DNA of 64,000 nucleotides from Methanocalculus chunghsingensis (GCF_018132105.1 NZ_JWHL01000007.1:1-64000), one strand, 5' to 3'. Numbered from the stretch's first letter, positions 35,294-44,157 are shown. The notes: generated by a model from the letters alone, not told the origin. Made by a program: numbers and translations.

Positions 35294-36784
35294 ATGGGAG
35301 ATATCCCCGGCATCCTTCCGGCAGTGACGATCGCAATTCCACTCCTTGCATCAGTTCTGATCCTGATCACCGGACGATATGAAAATCTCAGGGAGAGTGT
35401 CACGATCGTGGCAGCTGTCGCTATGCTCGGAACAGTCCTTGCGATGCTCCCATCAGTCCTCCAGGGGAACCGGATCACCCTTCTGATCATACCGATGGTT
35501 CCGGGCGGGGACTTCGCCCTGAAGGTCGATGCCTTCGGGATGGTCTTTGCCCTGACGGGAGCAGTCCTCTGGCTCTTAAATTCGTTGTATGCCATCGGCT
35601 ATATGAGAGGGCTCAAGGAGCATGCACAGACGAGATTCTTCTTCTGCATGGCAGTTGCAATCGCTGCTGCGATAGGGATTGCATTCTCCGCCAACCTGCT
35701 GACCCTCTTCGTATTCTATGAGATCCTGACCATCATCACCTATCCGCTCGTCGTCCATATCGAGACACCCGAGGCGATGAGGGCAGGCAGAAAATATCTT
35801 GCATATCTCCTTGTCGGAGGGATATTCCTCCTTGCAGCCGTCATCCTGACGTACCTGCTCACCGGAACAACGGCCTTTGTTCCAGGCGGATTCCTCGAGG
35901 GTACCGGATCCCCGGTTGTCCTGCAGATCCTCTTCCTCCTCTTCATGGTCGGATTTGTAAAGGCAGCATGGATGCCACTCCATGCATGGCTCCCGGCGGC
36001 GATGATCGCCCCCACGCCGGTCTCGGCATTTCTTCATGCCGTCGCGGTCGTGACGGCGGGAGTCTTTGGTATCGTCAGAATCGCCGGCTGGGTCTATGGG
36101 ATGGACCTCATGGCGGCACTCGGCCTTGGAACGCTCCTTGCTGTGATCGCATCCTTTACCATCATCGTCGCATCCCTCTTCGCCCTCACTGAGGATAACC
36201 TCAAGCGGAGGCTTGCCTACTCGACGGTGAGCCAGCTCTCCTACATCCTCCTTGGCGTATCGATGCTCTCCATCGCCGGGATGACCGGAGCGATGGCGCA
36301 TATCCCAATCCATGCATTCCTCAAGATCACCCTCTTCTTTGTCGCGGGTGCGATCATCGTATCCGCCGGAAAAGAATCGATATCGGATATGAAGGGGCTC
36401 TTCCAGAAGATGCCGGTGACAGTGCTGATGTTTTCTGCAGCCGGTATTGGGATCTGCGGTCTCCCTCCGCTCGCCGGAATCATCAGCAAGATCTACCTGG
36501 CAATCGGGGCGGTGGAAGGCGGGGTGCCGATTCTGCTTATCGTTATCATCGTCAGTGCCGTCTTAAACGCTTCCTATTTCTTTCCGATTATCTACACGAT
36601 GATCGTGGAGAAGCCGGAGAAAGAAGATGCCCTCCATGATGTATCAGAACCCCCACTGACGATGCTCGTTCCAATAATCCTCACCGCAACGATATCCCTG
36701 CTTATCTTCTTCTTCCCGACGATGCCGTTCCTCGATCTCATCGGGATCGCCGTCGCTGAGATCACCGGAGGAATGATACCATGA
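35294..36784 (+). CDS. second NuoM/MrpD-type proton channel subunit
   Basis: 496 residues. Same family as mnhD but a distinct branch: LFVFYEILTIITYPLVVHIE, KAAWMPLHAWLPAAMIAPTPVSAFLHAVAVV and SLFALTEDNLKRRLAYSTVSQLSYI. The AMIAPTPVSAFLHA region looks more like NuoL/MbhH-type channels of complex I. ATG 35294 is fixed by GGAGGT 7 nt upstream; TTG 35279 is rejected. It starts 1 bp after mnhD and overlaps the next gene by 4 bp. Confidence 0.92.
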   Translation: MGDIPGILPAVTIAIPLLASVLILITGRYENLRESVTIVAAVAMLGTVLAMLPSVLQGNRITLLIIPMVPGGDFALKVDAFGMVFALTGAVLWLLNSLYAIGYMRGLKEHAQTRFFFCMAVAIAAAIGIAFSANLLTLFVFYEILTIITYPLVVHIETPEAMRAGRKYLAYLLVGGIFLLAAVILTYLLTGTTAFVPGGFLEGTGSPVVLQILFLLFMVGFVKAAWMPLHAWLPAAMIAPTPVSAFLHAVAVVTAGVFGIVRIAGWVYGMDLMAALGLGTLLAVIASFTIIVASLFALTEDNLKRRLAYSTVSQLSYILLGVSMLSIAGMTGAMAHIPIHAFLKITLFFVAGAIIVSAGKESISDMKGLFQKMPVTVLMFSAAGIGICGLPPLAGIISKIYLAIGAVEGGVPILLIVIIVSAVLNASYFFPIIYTMIVEKPEKEDALHDVSEPPLTMLVPIILTATISLLIFFFPTMPFLDLIGIAVAEITGGMIP

Positions 36785-38571
36785 TCGAGATACCCCCTGC
36801 CTTCATCTATCTTGGAGGACTCCTTATCATCCCAATCCTGAAAGGGAGATTAGGAAATCTCTGGGCTCTTATCATCGGATCTCTCGGTCTTCTGGCTGCC
36901 GTTCTGATCCCGGAAACCTCGGGAGGGATCACCCTCCAGGTCCTGCCAGGAATAGAGACGATCATCCTGACCATGGACCCGTTCCGTCATCTTGCCGGGA
37001 TCATCTTCTCCCTGGCAGGGCTGATGGCGATCGTCTATGCCACATACCGGGATCTGAGGAAGGTGCAGATGATAGGGATCCTTGCGTCCATTGCTGCTGC
37101 AACAGGGATCGTCTACGCCGGCGACTTCATCACCGTCTTCATCTTCTGGGAACTCCTTGCCCTTGCCTCGCTCTGCATCATCTGGGCTTCAGATGATATA
37201 CGCTCCGGGGGTGCCGGGTACCGCTACCTCCTCTTCCATATCCTCGGCGGGGCATGCCTCCTCGGCGGCATTGTCCATACCATTATTACCACCGGGACGG
37301 CTGCCATCGGTCCGGTCGGAGACGGGGCAGGACTCATCCTGATGCTGATCGGTATCGGGGTCAATGCCGCCGCCATCCCGGTTCATACCTGGCTTCCTGA
37401 TGCATATCCGGTGGCGTCGGTCGAGGGGTCCGTCGCTCTCTGCATCTTTACGACAAAAGCTGCAGTCTTCCTCCTCGCAATGATCGGGGGATGGGGGGTT
37501 GTGGTTGCATACCTCGGAGCTGCGATGGCACTCTATGGTGCCATCTTTGCACTTCTCCAGGACGATATCCGGCGTCTCCTCTCATATTCGGTCATCAGCC
37601 AGGGCGGCTATATGATTGCAGCCATCGGAGCAGGAACGGCTGCGGGCCTGGATGCAGGTATCGCCCATATGGCAGGTGATATCGTCTTCAAATCACTCCT
37701 CTTCATGGTAGCGGGAGCAGTCATCTACAGGACAGGACGGGGACGCCTCTCTGAGCTTGGCGGGCTGGCAAAGGCGATGCCGGTGACCGCACTCTTTGCC
37801 ATCATTGGAGGGCTTGGCCTCGCAGGTCTGCCTGGATTCTCAGGAGGAGCGACAAAAGGAATGGTGCTGGAGGCCGCTTCAGCAGTCCCGTTCCTCACCC
37901 CGATCCTCCTTATATCGGCCGTGATAACAACCATCTACGTCTTCAGATTCCTTTATTTCATCTTCTTCCGGGTAGCACCCGGGGAATGCTCATCCGGTGA
38001 TGCACCCCTGCCGATGCTTGTTGCAATGGGGGGTGCGGCTCTCATCACCGTCGCAATCGGAGCCTTCCCGAACCTCCTGACAGATCTCCTCCCCGGCGGA
38101 ACGGTGGCCCACCCGTTTGCTGTTTCACACCTGATTGAGTCAGGCGGCATCCTTATCACAGCCCTCATCCTCATCCTCCTTCTTCGGCCACTCCGGAGAC
38201 CGGGTGAGGGGTGGGAGACAGACATTGATCGCCTTTATATCGCAGTGGGAAGGGGGATAACCTGGATTTCGGCTGAACCGCTCTCTCATGGGGCCGAAGG
38301 GATCAGCAGGAGAACCGGCTCACTCATTACGGTGGTACAAAGGGCATCTGCCAATCCACCTGTTGCATGCCATATAGCATGGAAGACCTCTGTCCTCCCA
38401 TTTGTCAGGGTATTTTCCGATCCTCCAGCGATACAGAGATATGAAGATTCTCTAAGGGAATTACGGAGGAGCTATCCGGATGAGCAGACGCCCATCCAGG
38501 GCGGCGGGTATGGTATCATTCTCATCGCCATCGTCGCCTTCCTCTACTTCCTCTTCGATCTCATCAGATGA
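36781..38571 (+). CDS. large NuoL-like proton channel subunit, copy 1
   Basis: 596 residues with about 15-16 helices. Shares the antiporter core (FITVFIFWELLALASL, PVHTWLPDAYP, ALLQDDIRRLLSYSVISQGGYM, GIAHMAGDIVFKSLLFMVAGAVIYRTG). A C-terminal extension of about 110 soluble residues ends in a final helix (YGIILIAIVAFLYFLFDL). The protein at 40285 has the same length and architecture, so they are paralogues. Last gene of the continuous cluster (31.4-38.6 kb). Confidence 0.92.
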   Translation: MIEIPPAFIYLGGLLIIPILKGRLGNLWALIIGSLGLLAAVLIPETSGGITLQVLPGIETIILTMDPFRHLAGIIFSLAGLMAIVYATYRDLRKVQMIGILASIAAATGIVYAGDFITVFIFWELLALASLCIIWASDDIRSGGAGYRYLLFHILGGACLLGGIVHTIITTGTAAIGPVGDGAGLILMLIGIGVNAAAIPVHTWLPDAYPVASVEGSVALCIFTTKAAVFLLAMIGGWGVVVAYLGAAMALYGAIFALLQDDIRRLLSYSVISQGGYMIAAIGAGTAAGLDAGIAHMAGDIVFKSLLFMVAGAVIYRTGRGRLSELGGLAKAMPVTALFAIIGGLGLAGLPGFSGGATKGMVLEAASAVPFLTPILLISAVITTIYVFRFLYFIFFRVAPGECSSGDAPLPMLVAMGGAALITVAIGAFPNLLTDLLPGGTVAHPFAVSHLIESGGILITALILILLLRPLRRPGEGWETDIDRLYIAVGRGITWISAEPLSHGAEGISRRTGSLITVVQRASANPPVACHIAWKTSVLPFVRVFSDPPAIQRYEDSLRELRRSYPDEQTPIQGGGYGIILIAIVAFLYFLFDLIR

Positions 38572-38577
38572 AAAAAA

Positions 38578-39732
38578 TCAATTGGAGATGATCTTCTGAA
38601 CCAGGGAGAGGATGCCTGGTTTCACTTTTTTCTTTCGGAAACGGGAACTCCGACCTGAGATCGGGTTCTCCTCGTACATCTCCCTGTTGAGCCGGTCATT
38701 GATCTCATCAAAGATTCGTGCATATGCCGGACAATGGGGATCTACCCCTTCAATTCTCCCGCTGGTCCGTGCAATTGCATTATAAGGGCATCCTCCCCGG
38801 CAGTAGGTGATATGGGCGCAGTCACCACACGCCGTATCGACATAGGATCGATACTCCTCCATCAGCTTCCATCCCTTCGATTCGGCAAGCTCTTCCATGG
38901 TCGGATTATCGCTGACGTATCCCATCAGAAAGTCCGGCATCCCGACAAACCGATAGCATGGATAGATGCCGCCATCAGGCCCGATTGCATAGGTGCTCCC
39001 CATACAATCGACATAGGTGCAGACGGTACCATGCCGGGTGAAGACGCATCGGACGAGATCATTGATATTCATGATCTCCGACCGGTCAAGGTTCTCAAGG
39101 TACCTGTCAAGGAGATAGACGAGGAGCTCCCCGTACTCTTCCGGAGGAAGAGCCCATTCCTCAGGGCTGTCATCCCGGAGTGACGGAAGGGCCGGATGGA
39201 GCTTCATCGGGAATCCCTTTTCCATAAAGTAGTCAAAGATCTCTTCCCTGTGCTGTACAGACCTGTTTGTGAAGGTACAGATAAAACGGACCGAGAGACC
39301 ATGGGAGCGGGCGATCTCATACCCTCTCATCGTCTTCTCATAGTATCCAGTCCCACGCTGCGGATCATTCACCTCCCTGGGGCCATCGATACTGGATCCG
39401 ATCGGAACATGATATGGAACCAGCGCTTCAGCCATCTCATCGGTCATCTTCCAGAGATTGGACTGGAGGGCAAATTCAGGGGTCAGATGGGCAAGCCCCT
39501 CCGAGAGGAGGGGGAGTGCCTGACGGTAAAACTCCGGGCCGGCAAGAAGCGGCTCCCCCCCATGGAATGTGATGGTGACGGGATCGTCACGGTACTCCTT
39601 TAACCAGGCAACCGTATCTTGAATGGTCTGGATGCTCATGATAGGGGAATCCTCTTCCGAACTCCAGCAGTATGCACAGTCTGAACAGCAGCCAAGCGTC
39701 GGGATGATCATGATATGGAAGGGATTCTTCAT
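38578..39732 (-). CDS. radical SAM/SPASM enzyme, putative peptide-modifying (Mhun_1560-like)
   Basis: 384 residues. The radical SAM cluster motif CCSDCAYC gives Cys15, Cys19, Cys22 (CxxxCxxC), followed by TFHGGEPLL and GSSIDGPREVND. The C-terminal SPASM region holds CMGSTYAIGPDGGIYPCYRF and CGDCAHITYCRGGCPYNA with further cysteines, the usual layout of enzymes that form thioether or other crosslinks in ribosomal peptides, or act as sulfatase maturases. It resembles the methanogen 'peptide-modifying radical SAM, Mhun_1560 family'. No convincing precursor gene is adjacent. It lies on the opposite strand between two antiporter paralogues, only 6 bp from the first. Confidence 0.8.
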   Translation of the reverse strand: MKNPFHIMIIPTLGCCSDCAYCWSSEEDSPIMSIQTIQDTVAWLKEYRDDPVTITFHGGEPLLAGPEFYRQALPLLSEGLAHLTPEFALQSNLWKMTDEMAEALVPYHVPIGSSIDGPREVNDPQRGTGYYEKTMRGYEIARSHGLSVRFICTFTNRSVQHREEIFDYFMEKGFPMKLHPALPSLRDDSPEEWALPPEEYGELLVYLLDRYLENLDRSEIMNINDLVRCVFTRHGTVCTYVDCMGSTYAIGPDGGIYPCYRFVGMPDFLMGYVSDNPTMEELAESKGWKLMEEYRSYVDTACGDCAHITYCRGGCPYNAIARTSGRIEGVDPHCPAYARIFDEINDRLNREMYEENPISGRSSRFRKKKVKPGILSLVQKIISN

Positions 39733-40284
39733 GGTACAACAGATCTTCCATACATATCCTTAATTCTATTCTTCTGCGCCACAGGGAACAACGTCCCGGC
39801 AAGCCTCCGGTCAGATATAAGAGGAGAAGAGTTCTTCCACAAAACTATGGTTCTCAAAGAGAGCCGGTGCATTAAGACGAGCGGAGAAGTGAGGGCTGAT
39901 GAAAAAACAAATGCTCCATCTCTTCAGACATTTTTGCTCACGGGAACATCGGAATTTGTCGTAGCATCTTCGTTATTTTGCTAATAACGCTTATATTCTC
40001 AGAGAGATATGTAGTAGTATGATTATCATACTGGTAGATTATAACGCCGGAAGAGACGTATATCTATCATCATATCATCCTCTCTTTTCTGATAGATAGT
40101 GCCGGGTGCCTCAGGGTGGCACCAGGCACGAGTTCATACTACCACTCCCTCAATTTCAGGGGAGAGAAAGACGTTCATGAGAGACACGATCGATAGCAAT
40201 GAATATGACAAACAGTAGACGTAGGACGGTGAGCGGCCTGCATCAGCGATGGCGAACACCTCCCATCAGGACGAGACCGGATTC
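39733..40284. other. 552-bp intergenic region with strong RNA structure
   Basis: No supportable protein gene of normal size. The first part (39733-39985) is the upstream region of the radical SAM gene. The second part (40020-40284) carries a 9-bp inverted repeat directly followed by a strong hairpin, and then two very short open frames (40176-40217 and 40199-40288), the second of which overlaps the start of the downstream antiporter gene. It is the largest gap in the window. Confidence 0.7.
40061..40129 (+). ncRNA. candidate structured RNA or leader upstream of antiporter copy 2
   Basis: TATCTATCA (40061-40069) pairs perfectly with TGATAGATA (40090-40098) over a 20-nt loop. Immediately next, GTGCCgGGTGCC (40099-40110) pairs with GGCACCaGGCAC (40118-40129), 11 bp with one G/A mismatch and a 7-nt loop. 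Two abutting stems suggest coaxial stacking, as in riboswitches or small RNAs. No known riboswitch class is recognised. Confidence 0.4.
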
Positions 40285-40288
40285 ATGA
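40199..40288 (+). CDS. possible 29-residue leader peptide
   Basis: An open frame of 29 codons, rich in Arg (nine) and Thr/Ser. Its TGA overlaps the ATG of the downstream antiporter gene (ATGA at 40285-40288). The overlap is the pattern used for translational coupling throughout this cluster. There is no clear Shine-Dalgarno site and no recognisable family, so it may be chance. Confidence 0.25.
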   Translation: MNMTNSRRRTVSGLHQRWRTPPIRTRPDS

Positions 40289-42075
40289 TAGCCTTCCCGC
40301 CATTCCTTATCTATATCATCGGGGCACTGATCCTCCCCCTCCTGCCTGCCAGGGTCAGGCATGAGTGGATGCTCTTCCTCTCCATCATCGGACTTGCTGG
40401 CATCTCACTCCTTGACCAGGAGGTGAATGGCTGGATACTCCCGTTCATCCCGGGAACTGAACTCATCCTCCTCTCCGTCGATCACCTCTCCCAGGTCGTC
40501 GGCTACATCTTTGCCGGAATCAGTGTGCTTGCTATCATCTACGCAAGTTATGAAGAGCGTATCGGCCACCAGGTGGCAATTCTCTTTCAGATAGGTGCCG
40601 GCATTGGTATTGTCTTTGCCGGGGACTTTATCACCCTCTTCATCTTCTGGGAGCTGCTGGCACTCTCGTCGCTTGCCCTCATCTGGTATGGGGGATCTGA
40701 TGCACGCGGACCAGGGTACCGGTATGCACTGATGCATATCCTCGGTGGCGTCTTCCTCCTTGCAGCAATCTCAATGCAGTATGCAGAGACGGGATCCCTC
40801 CTCGTCGGCCTTGCCGCACCAGGCCTTACAACGATCCTCTTCATCATTGGAGTAGGGTTTAACGCAGGAATGATCCCGATCCATGCATGGCTGCCTGACT
40901 CCTACCCGAAGGCAACCATCACCGGATCGGTCTTCCTCTGCGTCTTCACGACAAAAGGGGCAATATACCTCATGGCAAGGACACTCCCGGGATCCGAGGT
41001 GATGATGTATCTGGGGGGGATCATGGTCGTCTTTGGACTGGTCCTTGCGATCCTTCAGGATGATATGCGGAAACTCCTCTCCTATCACATCATCAGCCAG
41101 GTCGGATATATGGTTGCCGCAATGGGGATCGGCACCACCCTCGCGGTGAACGGCGGGATCGCACATCTCTTCAACCATATTCTCTATAAGGCTCTCCTCT
41201 TCATGGTCGTTGGCGCCATCATCTACCAGACAGGAAAACATCGCCTCTCCGATCTTGGAGGGCTGGGAAGACAGATGCCGATCACATTTGCGGCATGCCT
41301 CATCGCGTCTGCAGCCATCTCCGGAGTCCCGGGACTCAACGGATACATCAGCAAGGAGATGATCGTTGCAGCTGCTGCAGAGAGCGGGCTTTTTACACTT
41401 GAAATCCTCCTCTTAATCGGATCCGTCGGTACCTTCCTCTCTTTCATCAAGCTCAATTACTATGCCTTCATCAAAGAAAAGCCGGGAGTTGTAACCACAG
41501 ATCCCCCCACCCCGATGCTTATTGCGATGGTGATGACCGGGGCTGCCTGCCTCATCTATGGCGTCTATCCCTGGATCCTCTTCTCGATCCTCCCCTATCC
41601 GGTGACCCATGATGTCTTCGCCCGGGTTCACATCATCGAGATGTTCATCATCTTTACAGCGGTTCTGCTGAACCTCTGGGTGGTCAGGAGCATGATCAAA
41701 AAGCCGACGTATATTCCCCCGGATATGATGGATCTTTATCGGGCAGGGGGCCAGCGGATCATCAGGTTTTCATCAGTGACACTCCCGGCAGTCTCCCAGG
41801 GTATCGGCAATGTGATAGAACAACTTGGATCAGGCATTTCCTGGTACCTGAAGAATCCGGTGATGGCAGGTGAGATACTGGCCCGGACGGTGATAATCCA
41901 TACTGCCGGAGGCATCATGGGTGCATCGACGCAGGAGAGCCAGAAGAGAGTTCTCACAGAGCTTACGATATCCTATCCCGATTCAGAAAATGCCGGAAAC
42001 CACGCCTCCGGGTATGGCATCTTCATCATCGGGATCGTCCTCTTCGCCTACTTCCTCATGGTCTTCATCATCTGA
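40285..42075 (+). CDS. large NuoL-like proton channel subunit, copy 2
   Basis: 596 residues when started at ATG 40285, exactly the length of the paralogue at 36781, and the N-termini align without gaps (MIAFPPFLIYIIG with MIEIPPAFIYLGG). The 12-residue-longer start at 40249 is therefore rejected. Core motifs: FITLFIFWELLALSSL, PIHAWLPDSYPKATITGS, AILQDDMRKLLSYHIISQVGYM, GIAHLFNHILYKALLFMVVGAIIYQTG. It is separated from the main cluster by the radical SAM gene and a structured spacer and is probably transcribed separately. Confidence 0.92.
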   Translation: MIAFPPFLIYIIGALILPLLPARVRHEWMLFLSIIGLAGISLLDQEVNGWILPFIPGTELILLSVDHLSQVVGYIFAGISVLAIIYASYEERIGHQVAILFQIGAGIGIVFAGDFITLFIFWELLALSSLALIWYGGSDARGPGYRYALMHILGGVFLLAAISMQYAETGSLLVGLAAPGLTTILFIIGVGFNAGMIPIHAWLPDSYPKATITGSVFLCVFTTKGAIYLMARTLPGSEVMMYLGGIMVVFGLVLAILQDDMRKLLSYHIISQVGYMVAAMGIGTTLAVNGGIAHLFNHILYKALLFMVVGAIIYQTGKHRLSDLGGLGRQMPITFAACLIASAAISGVPGLNGYISKEMIVAAAAESGLFTLEILLLIGSVGTFLSFIKLNYYAFIKEKPGVVTTDPPTPMLIAMVMTGAACLIYGVYPWILFSILPYPVTHDVFARVHIIEMFIIFTAVLLNLWVVRSMIKKPTYIPPDMMDLYRAGGQRIIRFSSVTLPAVSQGIGNVIEQLGSGISWYLKNPVMAGEILARTVIIHTAGGIMGASTQESQKRVLTELTISYPDSENAGNHASGYGIFIIGIVLFAYFLMVFII

Positions 42076-42118
42076 GGCCGGAAGTATCCTTTATTTCATT
42101 CAGACGCATGATAGAGGT

Positions 42119-42535
42119 ATGGACAATTCCTGCCAGACCGATGATCCACGGCGTACCCTCCTCAGGGTAAACGGCACGACCATTGAAGAGAAATGTGCAG
42201 AGCTGGGCATTATCCCCGGAGGGAGAAACTCATTGGGGATGCTCAAAGAGATCACTGAGAGATATGGGGTCGATATCTATCTCTTCCTGGATGAGCGGAT
42301 TGCCCGGCATTCGACGATGAAGGACGACCTGGAGGACTTCAGGGCAGTCCCCCCACAGGCACGGCCTTACCTTGAGATATCGGACTTCTTCAGAATGATA
42401 CAGGAGCAGCAGCTTGGAATCCCTGACCCGGAGAGTCTTTCTGCGGAGATCATCGCCGTCGGGGAGATAGAATGTGTCTCCTGCGGTGGAGCGATCCATA
42501 AACCCTACATACGGTCATACCTCTCCCCGCCATGA
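42119..42535 (+). CDS. hypothetical protein with C-terminal CxxC
   Basis: 138 residues. It starts with a short conserved-looking region (TLLRVNGTTIEEKCAELG), continues as mixed helix, and ends in ECVSCGGAIHKPY, half of a zinc ribbon or a redox pair. ATG 42119 follows GAGG closely. It is 43 bp downstream of antiporter copy 2 and could be cotranscribed. The family is not recognised. Confidence 0.55.
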   Translation: MDNSCQTDDPRRTLLRVNGTTIEEKCAELGIIPGGRNSLGMLKEITERYGVDIYLFLDERIARHSTMKDDLEDFRAVPPQARPYLEISDFFRMIQEQQLGIPDPESLSAEIIAVGEIECVSCGGAIHKPYIRSYLSPP

Positions 42536-42635
42536 AGGTCACTGCGATGGATAGTGCAGCCTGTTTGTGATCGTACCACCTTGACTTTCCTTTTATGAGG
42601 GAGCCTTTTTATAGCATTATTCCAATTCTTCTGAT

Positions 42636-43208
42636 ATGTCACTTCCCTTTATCGAGACGATGAAAGGTATGATCACCGACCCTGGAGAGACGATCAGAAG
42701 AAGCAGATCAGCCTCCCTTGGGGATGCGATCATCTATTATCTGATCCTTATCCTGATATTCTCCGTCCTCTCAACAGCGATCACATGGCTCCTTGGAGAT
42801 GCCCATCCGATGCCGCTCTCTCCTGCCGGGGATATCGCCCTTGCCGCAACCTATCTTGTAGGTATTATCATCGGAGGAACCATCGCCCTTCTCATCATCG
42901 GTGCCATCCTGCATATCTGCATTAAGATCCTTGGCGGATCCGGCGACTATACCGACACTGTCCGTGCATTCTCGCTCGCCGAGACACCTGCGGCGGTAAT
43001 CGCCTGGATACCCATCATTGGCCTCTTTGCCGGAATCTGGGCATTCGTCCTGATGGTGATGGGCGTCAGTGCATATCATCAGCTATCGACGGTGCGGGCT
43101 GTCATCGCGATACTCCTCCCGTTCATTCTGCTCTTCATCCTCGCAGCACTTGCTTTTATGTACTTCATGGTCGATCCCGCATCCGTGACGGTAACTGAAG
43201 TATTCTGA
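42636..43208 (+). CDS. Yip1-family membrane protein
   Basis: 190 residues with five transmembrane helices. MSLPFIETMKGMITDPGETIRR at the start and the SLAETPAAVIAWIPIIGLFAGIWAFVLMVMGVS segment are typical of prokaryotic Yip1-domain proteins. Their role is not established; eukaryotic relatives act in vesicle traffic. Single gene; a T7 run follows. Confidence 0.8.
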   Translation: MSLPFIETMKGMITDPGETIRRSRSASLGDAIIYYLILILIFSVLSTAITWLLGDAHPMPLSPAGDIALAATYLVGIIIGGTIALLIIGAILHICIKILGGSGDYTDTVRAFSLAETPAAVIAWIPIIGLFAGIWAFVLMVMGVSAYHQLSTVRAVIAILLPFILLFILAALAFMYFMVDPASVTVTEVF

Positions 43209-43215
43209 CCACCAC

Positions 43216-43222
43216 TTTTTTT
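43216..43222 (+). terminator. T7 terminator after the Yip1 gene
   Basis: Seven consecutive T, 8 bp after the stop at 43208. Confidence 0.5.
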
Positions 43223-43256
43223 GACATGACTTCCCCACAGATGAGGGAAGAGATCG

Positions 43257-44150
43257 ATGCAGCGTATTGAGAAACTCCTTGGCCCCCTTCATGAGGGTGT
43301 CTGGGAGGTGGTCATCCCAAAAGATGAGGTCGAAAGGCTCCCGGATTCCCAATGGGTCAGATCCAGGATTAATATACCGACACCAGGTACCATCGCCAGT
43401 TATCGCAACGGCCAGTATCATCTGCACGAGACGGCAACTGAGTATCGGGTTCACCTCGACAGATATGATCCAAAGAAGCATCCCTTCCTGCATCTGATCG
43501 ATGATGCACCCCTTGTCCTGATGATCGTCGATACCGTCGCGGCTCTTGCAACAGATTCGAGAAATGCACTCAGAAACACCGGATCGATCCTTGAAGAGCA
43601 GAAGAAAGCATGGAGGCTGATGATTCTGACAGGGCTCTTCCTGATCCTCCTTGGCGGATGGATGGCATCTGAGCCCTCCACCACATTCGATTCGATAACC
43701 CGGCTTATGGTTCCGATCATCCTCATCGGGATATCCATCCCGTTTTTACGATCAGGAATCGACATTCATCCATTCAGAATTCAGTCTGCAGGGAGGCTTA
43801 TTCTCGGGACCGGTATCGCGTTTATCGGCTTTTCAGCATTCTACGAAGAGCCGGAATGGACAGCCGGAGTTCTCCTCCTCGTCGTCACCGCCTGGACATT
43901 TGCAAGTGCATGGATCTCTTTTAGGCATTCATTCCGGAACAGAAAAGAACGTTTCCAAGAGGAGATACCCAGGTTTCTTGTCGGCACCCTCTCCCTTCTG
44001 GTTGCAGGTACAGCCCTCTTTGCACCTGATACAGTAATTATCGTCCTTATCTTCATCCTCGCCGGAATCTCCATCCTCTTCGGCTGCTATCTCATCCTTG
44101 AAGGCATTGCGTTCTGGAGAAGGATGAAGAAACCACGCTTAAAAATCTGA
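43257..44150 (+). CDS. hypothetical membrane protein
   Basis: 297 residues. Residues 1-115 form a soluble domain (EKLLGPLHEGVWEVVIPKDEVE ... EYRVHLDRYDPKKHPFLHLIDDAP), followed by six helices in three hairpins, with charged loops (FRHSFRNRKERFQEEIPR) between pairs. I do not recognise a family. It is convergent with the RuBisCO gene, 7 bp apart. Confidence 0.6.
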   Translation: MQRIEKLLGPLHEGVWEVVIPKDEVERLPDSQWVRSRINIPTPGTIASYRNGQYHLHETATEYRVHLDRYDPKKHPFLHLIDDAPLVLMIVDTVAALATDSRNALRNTGSILEEQKKAWRLMILTGLFLILLGGWMASEPSTTFDSITRLMVPIILIGISIPFLRSGIDIHPFRIQSAGRLILGTGIAFIGFSAFYEEPEWTAGVLLLVVTAWTFASAWISFRHSFRNRKERFQEEIPRFLVGTLSLLVAGTALFAPDTVIIVLIFILAGISILFGCYLILEGIAFWRRMKKPRLKI

Positions 44151-44157
44151 AGGGGGA

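Noticed and set aside
39715-39984. An 89-codon plus-strand frame in the gap upstream of the radical SAM gene.
   Set aside because: It begins inside the radical SAM gene on the opposite strand, has no ribosome-binding site, and its composition is not protein-like. Treated as chance.
40175-40243. A 22-codon minus-strand frame with three cysteines and two histidines upstream of the radical SAM gene, a possible precursor peptide.
   Set aside because: It has no Shine-Dalgarno site or core/leader organisation, is 440 bp from the enzyme gene and overlaps the leader of the opposite-strand gene. A frame this short arises easily by chance.
40249-40284. Start of antiporter copy 2 at 40249.
   Set aside because: Gap-free alignment with the paralogue at 36781, equal lengths of 596 residues, and lack of a ribosome-binding site at 40249 all favour 40285.
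41921-42118. Ser/Arg-rich extension of the 138-residue CxxC protein.
   Set aside because: It is the out-of-frame shadow of the end of antiporter copy 2; low-complexity Ser/Arg is typical of such shadows in this genome.
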